The notes: generated from the sequence alone by a model not told the origin. A stretch of DNA of 64,000 nt from Bifidobacterium catenulatum PV20-2 (GCF_000800455.1 NZ_CP007456.1:806001-870000); one strand, 5' to 3'. Shown: positions 18,653 to 28,589, numbered from the stretch's first letter. A program made the numbers and translations.

Positions 18653-20373
18653 TGAAAACGATTACACGACGTGATTATGCCGGCATGTTCGGTCCCACTA
18701 CCGGAGACAGGGTGCGTTTGGGCGATACAAGTCTGATCGTCGAAGTGGAAAAAGACTACACGCATTACGGCGACGAATTGAAATTCGGAGGTGGCAAATC
18801 ATTCCGCGATGGCATGGGACAATCCTCAACGCAATTGGATGCCGAATCGCCTGACACAGTAATCACCAATGCGTTGATCGTCGACTACACCGGCATTTAC
18901 AAAGCCGACATCGGCATCAAGGACGGTAAAATCAACGCAATCGGCAAAGCAGGCAACCCCCAGACCATGGACGGCGTGACACCGGGACTCGCAGTGGGAT
19001 CTGGCACCGAAGCGCTTGCGGGCGAAGGCCTGATTGTTACGGCAGGAGGCCTTGACACCCATATTCACTTCATCGCACCGCAGCAGGTGCGCACCGCGCT
19101 CGCAGGCGGAGTTACCACAATGGTGGGCGGCGGTACGGGACCGGCAGATGGCACCAATGCCACCACCTGCACTCCTGGCGCTTTTCATATGGCTCGCATG
19201 ATTGAAGCGGCGGAAGCGTTGCCGATAAATATCGCATATCTTGGGAAGGGCAACGATTCATCGCCTGAACCGTTACGCGAGCAGGTGCGTGCGGGAGCTG
19301 CTGGTCTCAAAATCCATGAGGATTGGGGAGCTACTCCGGCAGTAATCGACACATGCCTGACGGTGGCTGATGAAATGGATGTGCAGGTGGCCATCCACAC
19401 CGATACTCTGAACGAGGGCGGTTGTGTGGAAGACACGATTGCCGCGTTCAAAGGCCGTACAATCCACACGTACCACACGGAGGGCGCAGGTGGCGGACAT
19501 GCTCCAGACATTATCCGTGCGGCCGGTTTCCCTAATGTGCTGCCGAGCTCCACGAACCCGACCATGCCGTTCACGCGCAACACGATTGATGAGCATCTTG
19601 ACATGATGATGGTTACGCACCATCTGGATCGCAATGTTCCTGAGGATATTGCTTTCGCTGATTCGCGTATCCGTCCCGAAACCATCGCAGCTGAGGATGT
19701 GCTGCACGATATGGGCATCATTTCGATGATGAGCTCCGATTCACAGGCCATGGGGCGCGTGGGCGAAGTGATCACACGCACTTGGCAGACGGCCGATAAA
19801 ATGAAGAAGCAGCGTGGTCCTCTGCCTGAAGATGAGCATGACGGCAACCGCAACGACAACTTCCGCGTAAAACGTTACGTGTCCAAATACACGATTAATC
19901 CGGCGCTGACGCATGGCGTCGCCGACTATGTGGGCTCCATTGAAGTAGGGAAAATGGCTGATTTGGTGCTCTGGCAGCCTGCGCTGTTTGGAGCGAAACC
20001 TGAGATGGTTATCAAAGGTGGTTCGATCGCCTATTCGCGGATGGGTGATGCGAACGCTTCGATTCCTACTCCGGAGCCGGTGATTTATCGTGACATGTTC
20101 GGTGGTATCGGACGCGCGCTCGGCTCCAGTTGCATCACATTCGTTTCGCAGGCAGCTTTTGATGATGATATCAAAGGCCGATTGGGATTGTCTCGTACGG
20201 TTTTGCCTGTGCGCGGGTGCCGTACAATCGGCAAAAAAGATCTCAAATTCAATGATGTGCTGGCTGACATTCAGGTGAATCCTGAAACTTTCACGGTTAC
20301 CGTGGATGGCGAACCGGTTGCCTGTGAACCTGCAGCCGAGCTGCCATTGGCGCAACGGTACTTCCTGTTCTAA
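18649..20373 (+). CDS. ureC: Urease alpha (catalytic) subunit UreC
   Basis: 574 residues, full length. The Ni ligands are in place: HIHFIAPQQ, the Lys to be carbamylated in [32 protein letters not shown] and the Asp in [12 protein letters not shown]. The mobile flap reads MMMVTHHLD instead of the usual MVCHHL: the flap Cys (Cys319 of Klebsiella numbering, about residue 323 here) is Thr, codon ACG at 19615-19617. ATG at 18649 or 18652, coupled to ureAB. The accessory genes converge from the opposite strand. Confidence 0.97.
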   Translation: MMKTITRRDYAGMFGPTTGDRVRLGDTSLIVEVEKDYTHYGDELKFGGGKSFRDGMGQSSTQLDAESPDTVITNALIVDYTGIYKADIGIKDGKINAIGKAGNPQTMDGVTPGLAVGSGTEALAGEGLIVTAGGLDTHIHFIAPQQVRTALAGGVTTMVGGGTGPADGTNATTCTPGAFHMARMIEAAEALPINIAYLGKGNDSSPEPLREQVRAGAAGLKIHEDWGATPAVIDTCLTVADEMDVQVAIHTDTLNEGGCVEDTIAAFKGRTIHTYHTEGAGGGHAPDIIRAAGFPNVLPSSTNPTMPFTRNTIDEHLDMMMVTHHLDRNVPEDIAFADSRIRPETIAAEDVLHDMGIISMMSSDSQAMGRVGEVITRTWQTADKMKKQRGPLPEDEHDGNRNDNFRVKRYVSKYTINPALTHGVADYVGSIEVGKMADLVLWQPALFGAKPEMVIKGGSIAYSRMGDANASIPTPEPVIYRDMFGGIGRALGSSCITFVSQAAFDDDIKGRLGLSRTVLPVRGCRTIGKKDLKFNDVLADIQVNPETFTVTVDGEPVACEPAAELPLAQRYFLF

Positions 20374-20445
20374 TTATTCCTAGGCGGGTGGCAGATCGAG
20401 ACAGATGACGGAAGATAATTTCGGATGAAAGGATCTGCTGCGGTT

Positions 20446-20495
20446 CCAAGCGGCCGTGCGGCTCACAACCTTGTTGAGGCCGCACGGCCGCTTGG
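20446..20495. terminator. Bidirectional terminator between ureC and ureD
   Basis: Perfect 16-bp GC-rich stem, 20446-20461 with 20480-20495 (CCAAGCGGCCGTGCGG and complement), in the 208-bp convergent gap. No U-tract, but the stem is very stable. Confidence 0.7.
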
Positions 20496-20581
20496 TCCGT
20501 ATAAGCGAGTTTCGTCAGCCGTTGATCTTGGAAACTTTCCTTACATACGTTTGAAGTTCGGCATCATCGGACGCAACAGGT

Positions 20582-21517
20582 TTAATCGACCAGCCGGGAA
20601 GCGGCGGTGATGAAATCGAGAGCATCGGAACCGCGGGAAGTGAGTAATCGAGCGACCACGCCATCCATAACACGGGTGGTGCCGAATTCACCGGGTAAGC
20701 GCATGCTCTTGGCAAGGTCACGTAGTTTGGCGATTAAGGCATCCTCCTGATTTGCGCGAGCGGTGTTGCGTTCTGTTAAAGAGAGGGTCGTAGCGCCATT
20801 TTTCTCCATGCCATTGCACGATAGTTCGGGCAGATGAATATACATGAGACCGTTATGCGTGTAATCACGCCACATGGCCATGTGCGTGTAATCGAAACGG
20901 CCTGGTTCCAGCAGCGTGTGGTCCGCGAAGGCCAAATGACTTGTTGAATCGGTTGGGCATGTGCGGTGTCGAGCGGTACTCGGGGCATCAGTGGTGGATG
21001 CGTGAGGCGTCTCGTCCAGTTCTGAGAATGACGTTCCGTCTACAAAGACCTTGAGTTTGCTGGAATAACGCTGCATTTTCCATTGCTCGCCCATGCCGGC
21101 TCGTCCGTTAGCTACCACGTCGGCATACACGAAGGTGGATTGCGGGGAGATATGAGCGGTCACCGCGTTTTCGAAATCACTGTTCTGGAACGGTATTACC
21201 GGTAATGGCAGGAACACCGTTTTGGCGATGCCTTGAACGGTCAGATTGATGATACGTGATGCTGAACCTCCGGCGGTATCGAGCACTTTCTCATAGCTTT
21301 GCGTGCTGATTGTGGAGTCAGTTCCGGGTCCGAATACACAATCCATTCGGGCTTCGTCCCCAGCAAGAAAACCGGGCCCTACAAAAGATAGCATGAATTC
21401 CGTATGACGACCGTCGACGAACGGATGCACCAGTTTGAACGGTGCATTGAAATACAGATCGTCGACTTTGGTGCGTTCGTGCCTCAGTGCGGTCGTCAAA
21501 CGGAATTCGCTATGCAT
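20582..21517 (-). CDS. ureD: Urease accessory protein UreD (UreH)
   Basis: 311 residues. UreD is poorly conserved, but NAPFKLVHPFVDGRHTEFML, FVGPGFLAGDEARMDCVFG and TIGSTQSYEKV-like STISTQSYEKVLD fit the family, as does its place as last gene of an ureE-F-G-D operon. UreD binds apo-urease and, with UreF and UreG, guides nickel insertion. Start at ATG behind GAAAGG. Residues about 165-190 form a Ser/Thr/Pro-rich insertion not typical of the family. Confidence 0.85.
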   Translation of the reverse strand: MHSEFRLTTALRHERTKVDDLYFNAPFKLVHPFVDGRHTEFMLSFVGPGFLAGDEARMDCVFGPGTDSTISTQSYEKVLDTAGGSASRIINLTVQGIAKTVFLPLPVIPFQNSDFENAVTAHISPQSTFVYADVVANGRAGMGEQWKMQRYSSKLKVFVDGTSFSELDETPHASTTDAPSTARHRTCPTDSTSHLAFADHTLLEPGRFDYTHMAMWRDYTHNGLMYIHLPELSCNGMEKNGATTLSLTERNTARANQEDALIAKLRDLAKSMRLPGEFGTTRVMDGVVARLLTSRGSDALDFITAASRLVD

Positions 21518-21640
21518 GAGTGGCCTTTCTGCGCGGGGGACTATTTACTGATTCCCTGCTATAGTGCCCTTTGAGTAGGCGAAGGTGGAATGATGGTGGA
21601 TATGTCTTGGACGCCTCTGCTTCTGTAAAAATGAAGATGA

Positions 21641-22249
21641 TTACATGTCTTCAAAAAGCGCGGATTTTTTGATCCAGTCAATCACGTCGTCCACGCCCTT
21701 GTCGTTCATCAAATCGGTGAATATATATGGTCTGCCATTGCGCATTTTCTCAGAATCACGGGCCATGATATCCAGATTGGCGTGCACAAGATCGGCGATG
21801 TCGGTTTTGTTGATTACCAGCAGATCGGAACGTGTGACGCCCGGTCCGCCCTTGCGCGGGATTTTGTCACCTTCATCGGTTGCGATTACGTAGATTGTCG
21901 CGTCGGCTAGATCAGGGCTGAAGGTTGCTGAGAGGTTGTCGCCGCCTGATTCCACGAAGATGATGTCCACATCGGGGTGTGATTCGGCCATCGCCTCGCA
22001 GGCCTCAAGATTCATCGAGCAGTCTTCACGGATTGCGGTGTGTGGGCATCCGCCGGTTTCCACACCGACAATTCGGTCTTCTGGCAGTCGGGAATTGGCG
22101 ATGAGGAATTCGGCGTCCTCCTTGGTGTAGATGTCGTTGGTGACAACGCAGATTGAGTAGTCGTCGGCCATTTTTCTGGTCAGGCGTTCGATAAGCGCGG
22201 TTTTACCGGAACCGACTGGGCCGGCAACGCCGATGCGTACATATGACAT
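21641..22249 (-). CDS. ureG: Urease accessory GTPase UreG
   Basis: 202 residues. P-loop [14 protein letters not shown], the CPH-type nickel motif in [32 protein letters not shown] and the NKTD guanine-specificity motif in [10 protein letters not shown]. UreG hydrolyses GTP to deliver Ni to apo-urease. Good ribosome site GAAAGGA. 123 bp separate it from ureD downstream. Confidence 0.96.
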   Translation of the reverse strand: MSYVRIGVAGPVGSGKTALIERLTRKMADDYSICVVTNDIYTKEDAEFLIANSRLPEDRIVGVETGGCPHTAIREDCSMNLEACEAMAESHPDVDIIFVESGGDNLSATFSPDLADATIYVIATDEGDKIPRKGGPGVTRSDLLVINKTDIADLVHANLDIMARDSEKMRNGRPYIFTDLMNDKGVDDVIDWIKKSALFEDM

Positions 22250-22278
22250 GGTTTTCCTTTCGTTGTGGGATAACTCGT

Positions 22279-23166
22279 CTAACTCATATAAAGACGGGAA
22301 TAAAGGGTTTCGTGTTGCATGGAGGCGATATCAAGGTAGGCGCCAGAAATGCCGAGGTCATCGGGATGCAGTGTGAATGCGAGGTCTACGGCATCAACTA
22401 CGGCTGGGAAACTGTCACGAAGTGCAATCTGCCCCGCATATTGGCTGATAGGCACGGCTTTAACCGCGCAGACGGTGAGTGCGCTGATCAGCGAATAACA
22501 GTAGGTGATGGCCGCCTCACGAAGGTCGGGTGCCTTATCGGCAGCGAACAAGCCCATGGCAATGGCATGCAAACCCAAACAATGTCCTGTGTCTATCAGT
22601 GCTTTATAAGTGTCAACGTGAGGTATGGTACGGCCGACGGAAGGTGTGGACGAGACGGGATCCAGGGCATTGTGCCGCATATTGACCGTACGCCGGGCCG
22701 AACCTCCATGCCGTACATCCATGGGTTGTAACGGGTTGGATTCCATCTGGTCGGCGAGTTTGATCATGCGCAAGCACATTTTGTGTTGGCCTTCGCGGAT
22801 TTCTCGTGGAGCTTGAAGTGCGGTTGCCAGACTGTCTAATTCGGTGATTTTTCTAGTGAAACCGGTGGGGGAGAGCCGCCTGTCGCGTGCGATACGCCCG
22901 GCGATTACCATTTGTCCGATTTCCTTATAGGCGGCCACTTCCAAGTAGTTGTGCAGGTAGTCGGCGAAATCGCGGTTCGATTGAATGATGTCGTGCTGCA
23001 CGAAGGTTTCCATGCCGTTCGACAATGCGAAAGCTCCCACGGGGAACACGCTGTCGCATACTTGCAGATAATTGAGGCGACGCAATTCGATGATGTCGGC
23101 TGAGCGTTTCGCGTGTTCTCTGGCGTTCGATGTTCTTCTGCGTGGTGTGCTCAGTGTGTATGCCAT
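22279..23166 (-). CDS. ureF: Urease accessory protein UreF
   Basis: 295 residues; all-helical family, usually about 230. The conserved core is [24 protein letters not shown]. An N-terminal basic extension of about 30 residues and a low-complexity region around residues 155-190 ([20 protein letters not shown] and following) explain the extra length. Overlaps the ureE stop by 16 nt. Works with UreD and UreG in metallocentre assembly. Confidence 0.88.
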   Translation of the reverse strand: MAYTLSTPRRRTSNAREHAKRSADIIELRRLNYLQVCDSVFPVGAFALSNGMETFVQHDIIQSNRDFADYLHNYLEVAAYKEIGQMVIAGRIARDRRLSPTGFTRKITELDSLATALQAPREIREGQHKMCLRMIKLADQMESNPLQPMDVRHGGSARRTVNMRHNALDPVSSTPSVGRTIPHVDTYKALIDTGHCLGLHAIAMGLFAADKAPDLREAAITYCYSLISALTVCAVKAVPISQYAGQIALRDSFPAVVDAVDLAFTLHPDDLGISGAYLDIASMQHETLYSRLYMS

Positions 23167-23816
23167 GTGTGGCCGCCGTCATGTGAATGCGTGCCGTCCG
23201 CGCGGTGCAGCACGCCATTGAGCTCGTATGTTTCGTGTTCATGAGTGTGCTCATGATTATATTGATTATGCGCGGTTTCGTGATGATGGTGGGCGAAGGC
23301 CGCATCGGCTTCACGCTCCTGAGCTTCCTCCTCCAAATCGCCAGTGGTTTTGTTGGTTCCCGGCACGATGGTTCCACTTCCCGCATGTGCTTTGACAATC
23401 AGGAAACCATCGAATCCACCTTCAATAACCTTCGGTTCGAAGCCGATTTTCTTGGTGTATTCCATCGTCGGATGGTCATAAGGCACCAGCACGCGGTCCT
23501 CCTCCACCTTGAGGCTCAGGTGACGGTTGCCGAGTTCGAAGCACAGTCGGCCCATCTCTTTCATGGAATGTACCGGAATTTCAATGAGCTGAGCGGTTTT
23601 CATACGCGCGTAGTAGCGTTTGTCATCCGTTTCGGCGAGTACGTCGCCATCTTGAATGGTTTGCCCAACCATTACGCCGATTTCGGTACCGTCCTCGGCC
23701 ACTTTGCGCATACGCTTCTTGGACGCTTCAAACCATTCGAAGTTGACCGGCACATTGAGCTTGCCGTCCGAAATGGGATGTTCGATGATATTGCCGGAAA
23801 TGCCAGTGGCGATCAT
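23151..23816 (-). CDS. ureE: Urease nickel chaperone UreE with His-rich tail
   Basis: 221 residues. The UreE N and C domains span about 1-160 (RYYARMKTAQLIEIPVHSM, FELGNRHLSLKVEEDRVLVPYD, GGFDGFLIVKAHAG). The last 48 residues carry about 15 His, including HHHH and HEHTHEHE, a nickel-storage tail as in Klebsiella UreE. First gene of the accessory operon; 5' flank holds a candidate regulator site at 23892-23916. Confidence 0.94.
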   Translation of the reverse strand: MIATGISGNIIEHPISDGKLNVPVNFEWFEASKKRMRKVAEDGTEIGVMVGQTIQDGDVLAETDDKRYYARMKTAQLIEIPVHSMKEMGRLCFELGNRHLSLKVEEDRVLVPYDHPTMEYTKKIGFEPKVIEGGFDGFLIVKAHAGSGTIVPGTNKTTGDLEEEAQEREADAAFAHHHHETAHNQYNHEHTHEHETYELNGVLHRADGTHSHDGGHTWHTH

Positions 23817-23891
23817 ATCCCTGCTCCCGCCTTTCTTTCATGGTTACTGTTGCGAGCTGTGGTCAGAGTAAGACGGAAAAGCAAAGCGATT

Positions 23892-23916
23892 GTTTCCCGA
23901 TTGTTTCCTATGTAAC
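23892..23916 (-). promoter_or_regulatory. Candidate nitrogen-regulator box upstream of ureE
   Basis: On the minus strand GTTAC-N4-GAAAC-N6-GAAAC, the same architecture as the urtA site. An extra GGTAAC lies 8 nt further upstream. It sits between ureE and the divergent small membrane genes, so it could serve both. Confidence 0.45.
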
Positions 23917-24022
23917 GGTGCGGCGTTACCACTGATTTACATGAGGGCAACATGCATCGGTAGCGTTATTTTCGCGGGCAATACCGCCACATGAAGGGTT
24001 ATTCTCGAAAGGAGCGGAATAG

Positions 24023-24457
24023 ATGGCTTGTTTTCTCGTGAGTGGCGCTGAAGCTGCAGCCGTGACCGCGGTGCGCAGGTTTGTGGAGCATAAAGAAATC
24101 GCCAAAGGCGTTGCCAGGAAAGTCGATGGCAAGGTGGTTGCGGTCAAGGAAGGGCACGTGCTGTTCAGTCGTAAGCTTGGATGGCTGATGAACATGCTGT
24201 GGGGTGGTGCGTTCCTACTGCTTATCGAGCATGTATGGCATGGTGAGGTGGTTCCATGGTTCCCGTTCCTCACTGCCATGCGTTCGCCTGATGAGACGGT
24301 TGTGATGCTCCATGAAATGGCCACGGTGGGCGTCGGCATGGCGGCTCTGGTTACTGTGGTTTGGGGAGCGATGTGTGTGGTAGCGGATTGGCTTGAAGCG
24401 CATGGTGCGGTTCTCACGGCGATGTCCGCTGAAACTGCGGGCTCCATCGGGGAATGA
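24023..24457 (+). CDS. Small membrane protein of unknown function
   Basis: 144 residues. It starts MACFLVSGAEAAAVTAVRRF, has a soluble part of about 45 residues, then two membrane segments (LMNMLWGGAFLLLIEHVWHGE and MAALVTVVWGAMCVVADWL). Conserved-looking His and Glu residues (EHVWHGE, MLHEMA) sit at the membrane edges. Ribosome site GAAAGGAG upstream. The next gene begins 13 nt after the stop, so the two form a pair divergent from ureE. I recognise the type as a recurrent uncharacterised protein but know no function; a link to nickel or urea is only positional. Confidence 0.7.
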   Translation: MACFLVSGAEAAAVTAVRRFVEHKEIAKGVARKVDGKVVAVKEGHVLFSRKLGWLMNMLWGGAFLLLIEHVWHGEVVPWFPFLTAMRSPDETVVMLHEMATVGVGMAALVTVVWGAMCVVADWLEAHGAVLTAMSAETAGSIGE

Positions 24458-24470
24458 TGGTGAGGCTCGC

Positions 24471-24803
24471 ATGACGCTGATTATTACGGGTGTTACCGCA
24501 TTTGCGGTGACGGTTATCTACATGCTTATGAGACGTCATAGCGTTGATCGTTGCAATTCCTCGCATTTGGGTATGCTGATGTTGATGTACTGGGGCGCGA
24601 CACTGATGTGGTGCGTAGACGGCATTGCTTCGCTTGCCGAAGACAATCCATTTGTTACACTGTCTGACCCGGCCGTTGTGGCGGATGATAGTGCGCTTGG
24701 TTTGCTGGTGGTGTTTGCCGGCTTCTTCGCGTGGTCTGCCTACCTGATGGTTGAAGCATTACGTGCACGGCAGCGTGTCGCCGCAACGTCACGAAACATC
24801 TGA
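24471..24803 (+). CDS. Small membrane protein, partner of the preceding gene
   Basis: 110 residues with three predicted membrane segments: TLIITGVTAFAVTVIYML, LGMLMLMYWGATLMWCVDGIA and LLVVFAGFFAWSAYLMVEAL. Start ATG at 24471; ribosome site is a weak ATGGTGAGG. Closely follows the 144-residue protein and probably works with it. No family recognised. Confidence 0.65.
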   Translation: MTLIITGVTAFAVTVIYMLMRRHSVDRCNSSHLGMLMLMYWGATLMWCVDGIASLAEDNPFVTLSDPAVVADDSALGLLVVFAGFFAWSAYLMVEALRARQRVAATSRNI

Positions 24804-24835
24804 TTGGTGATGCTGCTGATTGTTGCATCTGTTCG

Positions 24836-24887
24836 TGAGGGGCTCTCCAACGGTGAGATATGTCGCTGCTGGAAGCCCCTCATTTAT
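24836..24887. terminator. Terminator between the small membrane genes and the response regulator
   Basis: TGAGGGGCT (24836-24844) pairs with AGCCCCTCA (24874-24882), then TTTATT. It lies in the convergent gap and could act on both strands. Confidence 0.75.
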
Positions 24888-24979
24888 TGTTGACAAAGGC
24901 TGTTTTGTTGCAACCGTCTAAAATTTGGCAGGTCTGTTGAAGTTGATTCCCGAGTGATTAAACCAGCTGGGCGTAATCG

Positions 24980-25726
24980 TCAGACCAAATGGTTTTCATA
25001 AGCGAACACCACTGCCTGCACGCGGTCACGCGCATTGATTTTCGACAGAATATGCGCCACATGCGTTTTCACCGTAGGCAGGCTGATGAAAAGCTTGTCG
25101 GCAATTTCCTGATTCGACAATCCATGCGCGATCTCAATAAGCACTTCGCGCTCGCGATCGGTCAGCTCGTCCAATTCCGGATCGGTATATGTTGAATCCG
25201 TAGCAGAAGTAGTTGCGGAATTTTCAGGCCTACCGACGTTCGTAGCCATGAAGTCGCCTTCCATCATTTTCTCGATAAGACGTTTCGTGGCGGACGGTGC
25301 GATAATCGCATTACCTTGAAAAACCGTGCGAATCGAATTCAGCAACGTTTCCGGTTCCGTATCTTTCAGCAGAAAACCGGAAGCTCCGGCAGTGATCGCA
25401 GCCATAACATATTCATCCAAATCGAATGTCGTCAGAATGATCACTTTGGTATGAGTGACTTCTGATTGCGTTCCATCGGCAGCAAAGCGATGCTGCAACG
25501 CACTGATCTGCCGAGTCGCCTCAATACCATCCATGCCGGGCATACGCACATCCATCAACACCACGTCAGGATGCAGCGTTTCCGCCAACGCCACAGCCTC
25601 TGCACCATCGCGAGCCTGCGCCGCAACCGCCATATCAGGTTGGGAGCCGATCACCATGGCGAAACCGGCACGTACCAATTCCTGATCATCGGCAATGACC
25701 ACACGAATCTTCTGTTCTTCACTCAT
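24980..25726 (-). CDS. NarL/FixJ-family response regulator
   Basis: 248 residues. Receiver domain with acidic pocket VVIADDQE, phospho-acceptor Asp in VVLMDVRMPGMDG, and Lys in FLLKDTEPE. A linker of about 45 residues leads to a LuxR-type HTH: LTDREREVLIEIAHGLSNQEIADKL, TVKTHVAHILSKI. Start ATG at 25726 behind AAGGTGGAG; GTG at 25735 is an alternative. It follows the sensor kinase gene by 76 nt and is its likely partner. Confidence 0.94.
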   Translation of the reverse strand: MSEEQKIRVVIADDQELVRAGFAMVIGSQPDMAVAAQARDGAEAVALAETLHPDVVLMDVRMPGMDGIEATRQISALQHRFAADGTQSEVTHTKVIILTTFDLDEYVMAAITAGASGFLLKDTEPETLLNSIRTVFQGNAIIAPSATKRLIEKMMEGDFMATNVGRPENSATTSATDSTYTDPELDELTDREREVLIEIAHGLSNQEIADKLFISLPTVKTHVAHILSKINARDRVQAVVFAYENHLV

Positions 25727-25802
25727 ACTCTCCACCTTATCGGCATTGTTCCGCTCACAGCGCGAAACAAACCCTTAAATCTCCCTGAAAAACTTGAATC
25801 GG

Positions 25803-28412
25803 CTATCGAGGCACGCGCTGCAGCTGCTCCTCCAATGGTGCTGCGGGCCTCAACTGCAGTTCGCTCGCACTACCGGCATGAGCGTCATCGCTGAAACCAG
25901 TCTCACGAAGCACGCCAAGCAATTCGCGCATACGCTTAAGCGCGGCGCGCCCCTGCTCGCCAATGGCTTTGAACGCTGCGGAAATCTCGTCGGCGGTAGT
26001 CTCTTTGCCTTGTGCTTCGGCGCTATCCAGCATGCGGATACCATCGACGGCTTGACTAATCACGCTGTTCAACGTGGCGGTGACTTCAGCCTGAATGCTG
26101 GCACTGATACGGTCACGTTCCATATTCGCCGCGAGAATACGCTGCTTCTCCTGCTCGGCCACCAGTGCCTCTTCGCGAGCCTGCAACACCAGTGCGTTTG
26201 AATCACTGGAACGCGCCCAACGTGCCCACGCCATGATGCCGGCGCACAGCATCAGCACTGCAACCGTATACATGACGCCGGTAAAGAATGCTGCACTACT
26301 ACTTGACGTGGCTGAAACCGGTTTTGTTAAGCCCACGGAAGCGGCGATGGCGCCGAACAAGGTAGTGTATCCGTGTTGATCAGCTGCGATTTTCAAGCCC
26401 ATCAGAGCTGAACAGGTGACAGCGGCAAGACCGGTCCAACGCCATGCGTGTTCACGCCCATACAATACGGCTGAATACAGCGCACACAGCGACGCTACGA
26501 TATGTCCAACCTCAATCAATCCCAAAAATACCAATTGCACAACCGACAATACGAACACAATAAGCGCGCAAGTCTCGGGGAACCTGCGTCGAAGAGCCAG
26601 TGCCAGCAAGCAGCATGCGGCGATCGCATGAGAGAGCTGCGCATCGCGTGAACTATCAAAAAAGAATGTAATCGACATGCGATTCAGCAGCATGACCAAT
26701 ACCACGGCACCAACGGAATCCATGAGCACATAATGGTGCTGCGTCCACGCGGAAACACGTTCCACCCAATTCAGCCCTCGCGAATTGGATGTATTTGCAA
26801 GTTCTACGGATTTCAGTTTCAGCGATGTGAGCAAATCATGCAGATTGGGTGCGGTGATGCGCAAGTGTTGCAGGGCGTTCGAACGATGGTCGCGACCGGT
26901 TGGTTGGTTGGTTTCCTGCGTCTGTTCCGATGGTTGATCGGGGATTCGCGCCGATATGCTGACGGCTGTGTGAGATGCGATTGCTTCGTCGGATAATTTC
27001 GCTTTGCTGGATATGGCAGTTGTGTTGCAAGATTCGGACTGTTCCGAGGCATACTGTTCGCCGGTTTCGTCTGTCACTGGCTCTTTACCGCCGTAAGGCA
27101 GGGTGGCCATAACTTCGAAGCCTCCGCCGAGTTGAGGGCCAGCCTGCAATGAGCCTCCGGCCGATTCGATGCGTTCCTTCATGCCCAACAGGCCGTAACC
27201 TGGCGTATGCCCGTCGATATTGGCCGCCGCGCCACGACCATTGTCGGTGACGGTCAAAGTGAGTAAACCGTTGTTCCATGACTCTTTAATATGCACATCG
27301 ACGTGCGGCCCCGCATACTTGCGGATATTCGTCAGCGCCTCCTGCACTACATGGTAGGAAGCTATCGAGGCTTGTTCACCGAGTTGTTCTGGGCTGGCGG
27401 TGCCGGTGATATTCCATCGGATTCGAATGTCGGGGGAGACGTTTCGCGCTTGTTCCACAAGATTGCCTATATCGTTATAATCGGCGTGCGGTGAACCCCC
27501 GAATACTCCCAGAAGACGTTGCATGTCATGCAGTGCGCGTTCCGATTCGTGTCGAATCGTCTCCATGGTGTTTCTAGCCACCGCGGGATCATGCGTGCCT
27601 GCATAGCGGCCGCCATCAGACTGCACGATGATGATTGATAGGGTGTGCGCCACCACATCATGCATGTCGCGTGCGATGCGTGCTCGTTCCGCCAACGCGG
27701 CGATATCGCGTTCGTCCTGGTCTCGTGCGGCGATCGCCTCATTGCGTTCCCGCATCATACGAACGGTTGCCAGACGGGCACGCTGCCAGAACGCTACAAT
27801 GACGGTGGAAATAATGCATACTTCGAAAATCGGCGTCAGCACCAACATGTATTGCGCCACCATGTTGGCGACTTCCGACATGGATGTTCCTGTGTAGATG
27901 GAGCCGAGAGTGTCTTCCGTGACCATTGAGCCATTTGGATTTGAGCCATTCCAACTGCTCCACGTATGCACTTTGCCACCGGTGAGCAGCGGCCCATTGG
28001 TCATGGTCCATGCCATCAACGCCGAAGCCAGAAGACCGATGGCCAACGCTAGAATAATGAAGGCTTTCGTGTTTTTGGGATTGCCGTAGACGATCACCGA
28101 ATACAGCATGACCAATGCCAGAATATCGGCGCCCAATATGCAAGGGCCGAATATGAGATGCGTCAAGGCCAATGCCACACAGAGCAACGCTCCGGTCTGT
28201 GGCCGCCATCGACGGATCAGCAGCGGGATCAGCATTGCCGCTTCCCACGCCATCTGTATGGAAGGATTAAGGTCAAACAGCAATCCCGGATTATAGGTGA
28301 TGCTGCCGGTCACGCCGAACAGCAGAACACCTATAACAAGCGTGAGGATGAGATCGCCTGCGAAGACATGACCATGCATCCACGACAGGAAACGCTGCTT
28401 GAAATTCGACAT
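25803..28412 (-). CDS. Double sensor histidine kinase, second half degenerate
   Basis: 869 residues, about twice the usual length. Half 1 (1-440): six or so membrane helices, a HisKA_3 dimerisation helix with catalytic His in RIARDMHDVVAHTLS (about residue 250), and an HATPase domain (VVQEALTNIRKYAG, DNGRGA, GYGLLGMKERI). A Ser/Thr/Gln-rich linker (about 440-530) follows. Half 2 repeats the membrane sensor and a DHp-like helix, MERDRISASIQAEVTATLNS (about 764), where the His is replaced by Gln, and it ends without an ATPase domain. Half 2 is therefore probably a sensory or dimerisation module. Start ATG behind GGTGGAG. Confidence 0.92.
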   Translation of the reverse strand: MSNFKQRFLSWMHGHVFAGDLILTLVIGVLLFGVTGSITYNPGLLFDLNPSIQMAWEAAMLIPLLIRRWRPQTGALLCVALALTHLIFGPCILGADILALVMLYSVIVYGNPKNTKAFIILALAIGLLASALMAWTMTNGPLLTGGKVHTWSSWNGSNPNGSMVTEDTLGSIYTGTSMSEVANMVAQYMLVLTPIFEVCIISTVIVAFWQRARLATVRMMRERNEAIAARDQDERDIAALAERARIARDMHDVVAHTLSIIIVQSDGGRYAGTHDPAVARNTMETIRHESERALHDMQRLLGVFGGSPHADYNDIGNLVEQARNVSPDIRIRWNITGTASPEQLGEQASIASYHVVQEALTNIRKYAGPHVDVHIKESWNNGLLTLTVTDNGRGAAANIDGHTPGYGLLGMKERIESAGGSLQAGPQLGGGFEVMATLPYGGKEPVTDETGEQYASEQSESCNTTAISSKAKLSDEAIASHTAVSISARIPDQPSEQTQETNQPTGRDHRSNALQHLRITAPNLHDLLTSLKLKSVELANTSNSRGLNWVERVSAWTQHHYVLMDSVGAVVLVMLLNRMSITFFFDSSRDAQLSHAIAACCLLALALRRRFPETCALIVFVLSVVQLVFLGLIEVGHIVASLCALYSAVLYGREHAWRWTGLAAVTCSALMGLKIAADQHGYTTLFGAIAASVGLTKPVSATSSSSAAFFTGVMYTVAVLMLCAGIMAWARWARSSDSNALVLQAREEALVAEQEKQRILAANMERDRISASIQAEVTATLNSVISQAVDGIRMLDSAEAQGKETTADEISAAFKAIGEQGRAALKRMRELLGVLRETGFSDDAHAGSASELQLRPAAPLEEQLQRVPR

Positions 28413-28589
28413 ACGCTCCACCCTAGCGCCAGATATGCTGTGACGCCATCGTGCGCAGGAATGAAATAACGGTAAGATAAAGCCGCTTTTGTGAGGTAAG
28501 GTTGTCTCCGCATGTGGGTGAGATGGAATCTATCAAGAAGTCACTACCCGCATTGAATATGCCGATGACGCCAAAGGAAAGGTGAATGC

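Noticed and set aside
24890..24924. Promoter TTGACA...TAAAAT
   Set aside because: Spacing of 23 is too long and no plus-strand gene follows; the next genes are on the minus strand.
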